Assembly: GCF_007830115.1 (NCBI RefSeq)
Contig: NZ_VLKP01000006.1
Coordinates: 149,540 to 213,539 of the forward strand
Source: Aerolutibacter ruishenii
GTDB lineage: Bacteria; Pseudomonadota; Gammaproteobacteria; Xanthomonadales; Xanthomonadaceae
Reading direction: 5' to 3'
Length of the DNA: 64,000 bases
The notes below the pieces were generated by a model, which was given only the letters and a program-made list of their open reading frames with translations, had not been told where the DNA came from and searched no databases. Positions 60,311 through 64,000 of this stretch are shown here, piece by piece; within the stretch, counting starts at the first letter, position 1, and each line of letters opens with the position of its first letter. The position numbers and the translations under genes were made by a program.

Positions 60311-63300
60311 TCAGAACTTGTAGCGGAAGCCCACCTGCAGCGACCAGCGCGAGATGCCGCGGTCGTCGTAGATGCGGGTCGTATCCGGCGTGTTGAAACG
60401 GTAGACGTACTTGCCGGCGTTGCCGGCGCACGCGGCCGGCTGGGTGCCGCCACCGAGTCCGCAGATGCCGCCGTACTCGACCACACCCAAGCTGCCCGGG
60501 AACGCCACTTCCTCGATCTGCCCCCAATCCTTGTCGATCAAGTTGCCTACGTTGAGGATGTCCAGCCAGATCTCCGACTTGTGGCCGGACATGAAGCCCG
60601 GCAGCTCCTGCGAGACGCGCACGTCGAACTGGTTGACCCATGGACTGCGCGCCCCGTTGCGCGTGGCCACCTGGCCACGATGGCTGTTCAGGTACTCGTC
60701 GCTGTAGACGTAGTTCCAGAACGCGGCCTCTTCCGCCGCATTGCGGAATACCACGTCGCCGGGGGCGGTCGGGATGTACAGAAGGTCGTTGCCGAAACGG
60801 CCATCGCCATTGGCATCGTTGTCGAACACATAGCTGTACGGACGACCCGAACGACCTTCGTAGAACATCGACACGGAGGTCTTGTAATCACCGAAGAACG
60901 CATGCTTCCAACTGAGCGCGGCGGAGAAGCGATCGCGGATCTCGTACGACGAGCGCGCCGAGATGTCCTCGTTCGGATGGAACGTGTTGACGTTGCCCCA
61001 CTGCGAGCCGGACGTGGAGCTGGTGAGCGGGCTGGATTCGGTGGCGTTGGTGTAGGTGTACGCCAGCATCCACGACCAGTCGCCGTTGTTGAACGGCTTG
61101 GTCAGCGACACGGTCAGCTGCTGCGATTCACCCTTGGTGGTCGGGCGAGCGACGAGCGCGTCGTTGAACGCCCGGTTGGAGTTGGCGCGCGAACCGGTGC
61201 CGCTGCTGGCGCAGGAGACACCCTGCACCACGCCGGTCTCGTTGAGGCAGCCCGCGCCCAGGATGTTCCAGCTGGTCGGACGCAGGCCATTGGCGTTCCA
61301 GTAGATCATGCGTCCGTCCTGGCCCACCGCCGTCGGGGTGCCCAGGTTGAGCTGTTCGTAGTAGATGCCTTCCTTGACCGAGGTCAGCACTACTTCGGTG
61401 GCGGCGACGACGCCCCACCACGGCAGCTCGTGGTCGAATGCCAGGTTGGCCTTCCACACCGACGGCTGGCTCAGGTCGGGATCGACGAAGTCGACCGACT
61501 GCGTATTGGTACGGGCGCTGGCGGGGATCAGACCAAACTGGTCCTCACGATCCGGGTCGAAGCACTTCGGAACGGCAACGGTACCGCCCGCGCACGGGCC
61601 GGCCAGGCCGGAGCTGAAGAAGTAGTCGGTGTAGCCGAAGCCGGTGTTGGTGAACGGGTTGGACAGCCACACGTTCGCGGATGCGCCCTGGAACAGGCCG
61701 ATGCCGCCGCGGAGCTGGGTCGGGCGATCGCTGTCGAAGGTGTAGTTGAAGGCGAAGCGCGGCTGGATCAGGTCATTACCGTCGATGGTCGCACTGTTGT
61801 CGTAGCCGAACGCGGTCTGCGCGGCGGCGTTGAAGGTCGGCTCGTTGTCCACCATCGGACGGTCGTAGCGCAAGCCGAAGGTCAAGGTCAGGTTGGCGTT
61901 GACTGCCCAGGTGTCCTGCACGAACACGCCGAGGTTCTTCATGCCCCAGATCGCGGCCATGTTGTCGGTGTTGCCATCGGCCGGGTGGAAGTACTGGTAG
62001 CGGCTCGGGCGGCCGTTACGGAAGTCGTTGATGGTGTTGAAGGTGTAGGCGCCGTTGATGCGACGGCCAAACAAGTTGTAGACGTCGTTGTCTTCGTAGT
62101 CGAGACCGAACTTGAGCGTGTGCTCGCCCAGGAACAGGTTGCCGGCGAAGAACGCATTCCAGGTTTCGGTCTCCAGCACGTTGGCGTGGGTGTTTTCCTC
62201 GGTACCGAAGTTCACCGTGGCGTTGCCCACCCGCACGGCGATCGCCGGCAGGTCTCCCTTCGGCGTGCGCACGGCGGAATAGTCACGGAACGAGACCTTG
62301 GCTTCGGTCGAGAAGTTGTCGGTCCAGTCGCTGAAGAGCTGCCCCGTGTAGGTGTCGAACTTGTAGTCGCGCTGGTAGTCGTAGGTATTCAGGGCGATCT
62401 GGGTGCTGCCGAAGCCCGGGGACACGGCCACGCTCTGGTCGGAGGTGCCATAGCGGAAGCTGAAGCGCTGGGCATCGGTGATGTTCCAGTCGATCTTGAG
62501 GCCGTACTCCTCGCTGGTCGTGTCCGCGCCTGACACGCCGTAGGTGCCGGCATCGAAGCCGTAGCCCTGGGCGATGGCGCGGATCTCGTCGATCTGCGCC
62601 TGGGTCACGTTGACGATGTTGGAAGCGCCCGAACCGACGGGGCCGAACGTCGGGCCCGGCGCGCCCATCTCGGACTTCTCGTAGTTGAGGAAGAAGAACA
62701 GCTTGTCCTTGACCAGCGGGCCGCCGAAGGTCATGCCGTAGGTGGTGTCGTCCTCGAATCCAGAGAAGTCGGTTCCGTTCTCGTTCTCGCGAACCATCGA
62801 GTTGTCGCGGTACAGGCCATAGGCCGAGCCATGGAACTCGTTGGTACCCGACTTGGTCACGGCGTTGATCACACCACCGGTGCCACCGGAGATGGTGACG
62901 TCGTAGTTGGCGACGTCGACCGAGATTTCATCGATCGTATCCATCGAGAACGGCTGCTTCGGCGTGGGCAGGCCGTTGGACTCGAGGCCGAACGCATCGT
63001 TGGTGCTGATGCCGTCGACGCGGATCGCGTTGTAGCGCGGATTCTGGCCGCCGACAGAGATTTCGTTGCGCGACTTGTCGGTCTGGGTCACGCGGGGGTC
63101 GAGACGCGCGTAGTCCTGCAGGTTGCGCTCGATCGACGGGAACGCTTCGATCTGCTCGCGCGTCACGTTGGAGCCAGCGCCCATCTTGGTAGCGCTGAAA
63201 ACCTCGGACCCGCCGCTGTAGACCGCTTGGATCGACTCCACCGTGGTCACGTCGTTGTTCAAGCCGATGTCGACGGTGTTCACCTTGTCCAGGTTCAGGT

Positions 63301-63601
63301 ACACGCCATCCTGGGAGTTGGCGCCCGCACCGGCCTTGGTGATGGAAATTGTGTAGGGACCACCCACACGGAGGCCACGCGCCGTGTAGCGACCGCTCGC
63401 ATCCGTAACTGTACGGCTGACGGTACCGGACTCGGTGTGGACGATCGTCACTTCCGCGCCAGCGACCGGCTGACCGTCGGCACCAACCACCTGGCCGCCA
63501 ACGCCTGCCGAGGTGCTCTGCGCGAACGCAGGTGCGGCAGCGAGCGCCGCCAGGAGCCCAAGCGTCAGCTTGGACATACGAACACGATTCTTGTCGGTCA
63601 T
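60311..63601 (-). CDS. TonB-dependent receptor, Oar-like
   Basis: A 1096-residue outer-membrane protein. Signal peptide (residues 8-28, ALAAAPAFAQ). Residues about 30-115 form a carboxypeptidase-regulatory-like (CarboxypepD_reg) domain (GQVVGADGQPVAGAEVTIVH), followed by a plug (GGTGGVINAVTKSGTNEFHG) and a 22-strand-type barrel ending in GFRYKF with terminal Phe. The Oar family is abundant in Xanthomonadaceae and Myxococcus; substrates may be peptides or proteins. GAGG precedes the ATG by nine bases. An ISL3 element ends about 85 bp upstream. Confidence 0.93.
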   Translation of the reverse strand: MTDKNRVRMSKLTLGLLAALAAAPAFAQSTSAGVGGQVVGADGQPVAGAEVTIVHTESGTVSRTVTDASGRYTARGLRVGGPYTISITKAGAGANSQDGVYLNLDKVNTVDIGLNNDVTTVESIQAVYSGGSEVFSATKMGAGSNVTREQIEAFPSIERNLQDYARLDPRVTQTDKSRNEISVGGQNPRYNAIRVDGISTNDAFGLESNGLPTPKQPFSMDTIDEISVDVANYDVTISGGTGGVINAVTKSGTNEFHGSAYGLYRDNSMVRENENGTDFSGFEDDTTYGMTFGGPLVKDKLFFFLNYEKSEMGAPGPTFGPVGSGASNIVNVTQAQIDEIRAIAQGYGFDAGTYGVSGADTTSEEYGLKIDWNITDAQRFSFRYGTSDQSVAVSPGFGSTQIALNTYDYQRDYKFDTYTGQLFSDWTDNFSTEAKVSFRDYSAVRTPKGDLPAIAVRVGNATVNFGTEENTHANVLETETWNAFFAGNLFLGEHTLKFGLDYEDNDVYNLFGRRINGAYTFNTINDFRNGRPSRYQYFHPADGNTDNMAAIWGMKNLGVFVQDTWAVNANLTLTFGLRYDRPMVDNEPTFNAAAQTAFGYDNSATIDGNDLIQPRFAFNYTFDSDRPTQLRGGIGLFQGASANVWLSNPFTNTGFGYTDYFFSSGLAGPCAGGTVAVPKCFDPDREDQFGLIPASARTNTQSVDFVDPDLSQPSVWKANLAFDHELPWWGVVAATEVVLTSVKEGIYYEQLNLGTPTAVGQDGRMIYWNANGLRPTSWNILGAGCLNETGVVQGVSCASSGTGSRANSNRAFNDALVARPTTKGESQQLTVSLTKPFNNGDWSWMLAYTYTNATESSPLTSSTSGSQWGNVNTFHPNEDISARSSYEIRDRFSAALSWKHAFFGDYKTSVSMFYEGRSGRPYSYVFDNDANGDGRFGNDLLYIPTAPGDVVFRNAAEEAAFWNYVYSDEYLNSHRGQVATRNGARSPWVNQFDVRVSQELPGFMSGHKSEIWLDILNVGNLIDKDWGQIEEVAFPGSLGVVEYGGICGLGGGTQPAACAGNAGKYVYRFNTPDTTRIYDDRGISRWSLQVGFRYKF

Positions 63602-63686
63602 GAAAACTGGCCTCGATGCATTTTTTTGGGATTCGACAGAACGCGGCCCGCGCCCCGAAATCGCGCCTGGCCCTGTGCAATTGATT

Positions 63687-64000
63687 GGGTTCTTCACCCA
63701 AGTCCGGGGAAGGCAGCCCGGATCTTCAGGAAGAAATAGGCGTCATCGCGGTAGCCGTAGGCGATGCGCTTGATGACCTTGATTCTGTTGTTGATGCCTT
63801 CCAGAAGGCCTGTATGCATGGGCCAGCGCACCCGGCTGACGATGCCGCGCCAATAAGGCCTCAGGCACTTGGCGAAGTGGATCAGGGCCGGGATGCCACT
63901 TTCATGGGCATGGCGTAGCCACTGTTTCCATGCACGACGCCACGTTTGCGCCGTTGGGGCGTTCCACAGTGCCTTGAGCTGCTCTTTCATCACGTAGACC
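63687..64000 (-). mobile_element. ISL3-family insertion sequence, right end only
   Basis: The element continues past the window. Its end is placed at about 63687, where GGGTTCTTCACCC begins and includes the transposase stop codon. The partner end and target duplication lie outside. Confidence 0.65.
63694..64000 (-). CDS. ISL3-family transposase, C-terminal part
   Basis: About 102 residues of the C-terminus, including VYVMKEQLKALWNAPTAQTW, then HESGIPALIHFAKCLRPYWRG and HTGLLEGINNRIKVIKRIAY, the last with the DDE-type catalytic Glu. The frame stays open to the window edge, so it is truncated only by the window. It ends GYRDDAYFFLKIRAAFP, typical of ISL3. Confidence 0.88.
   Translation of the reverse strand, partial: VYVMKEQLKALWNAPTAQTWRRAWKQWLRHAHESGIPALIHFAKCLRPYWRGIVSRVRWPMHTGLLEGINNRIKVIKRIAYGYRDDAYFFLKIRAAFPGLG

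Overview
The window is about 64 kb of GC-rich, gene-dense chromosome. Gene content and order point to a gammaproteobacterium of the Xanthomonadaceae/Lysobacteraceae (Lysobacter, Luteimonas or Pseudoxanthomonas type). The evidence is the queA-tgt-yajC-secD-secF run, the thrS-infC-rpmI-rplT-pheS-pheT-ihfA-merR run, an Oar-like TonB-dependent receptor, a TraB/GumN protein and very strong G/C use at third codon positions. The genus assignment is inference. Almost everything reads as core chromosome. The accessory parts are a type IV minor-pilin cluster (52.3-58.8 kb, visibly richer in A/T) and an ISL3-type insertion sequence cut by the right edge.

Layout. 0.1-4.1 kb: phosphate transporter with its PhoU-like partner, a CNNM/CorC-type membrane protein and ExoD. 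4.1-7.2 kb: a phosphonate-binding-like periplasmic protein translationally coupled to a membrane GGDEF-EAL enzyme. 7.3-12.4 kb: trmJ, suhB, an ATP/ADP-carrier-like permease, and a secreted phosphatase fused to a kinase-like domain. 12.5-18.5 kb: queuosine genes queA-tgt and the Sec translocon genes yajC-secD-secF, separated by a 462-bp gap with a nested palindrome. 18.7-23.0 kb: Lrp-type regulator divergent from an aminotransferase-upp pair, then a TMEM43-like protein and an MBL-fold hydrolase. 23.2-31.7 kb: ggt, ferredoxin, coaD and rsmD on one strand, and ftsY, an AsmA-like protein, mutY and yggX on the other. 31.8-41.1 kb: tRNA-Phe, panE, an acyl-CoA dehydrogenase, an HNH nuclease, a hypothetical protein with a Q/E-rich linker, dxs, a GumN-like protein and tRNA-Pro. 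41.2-49.3 kb: the translation cluster, all on the minus strand. 49.3-52.2 kb: higBA toxin-antitoxin, tRNA-Val, uvrB. 52.3-58.8 kb: pseudopilins, tRNA-Asn and the minor-pilin operon, including a 777-residue PilV-like prepilin, with pilE divergent. 58.8-64 kb: ppnN, the TonB-dependent receptor and the transposase fragment.

The most interesting signals are regulatory and architectural. The translation cluster carries a short open reading frame with three consecutive Thr codons followed by a terminator just upstream of thrS; a perfect 24-bp inverted repeat after infC that competes with a terminator; and a perfect hairpin with a U tract before pheS. The tgt-yajC gap holds a 117-bp nested palindrome whose internal outer-stem mismatches become G-U wobbles only in the minus-strand RNA, which suggests a structured transcript. 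The minor-pilin operon lacks pilY1 in its usual place and instead ends in an oversized PilV-like protein with a DTNGDG loop. The 10.6-12.4 kb gene joins a PPP-type phosphatase to a kinase-like fold behind a signal peptide. Functions come from recognised motifs and gene order; no database search was run.
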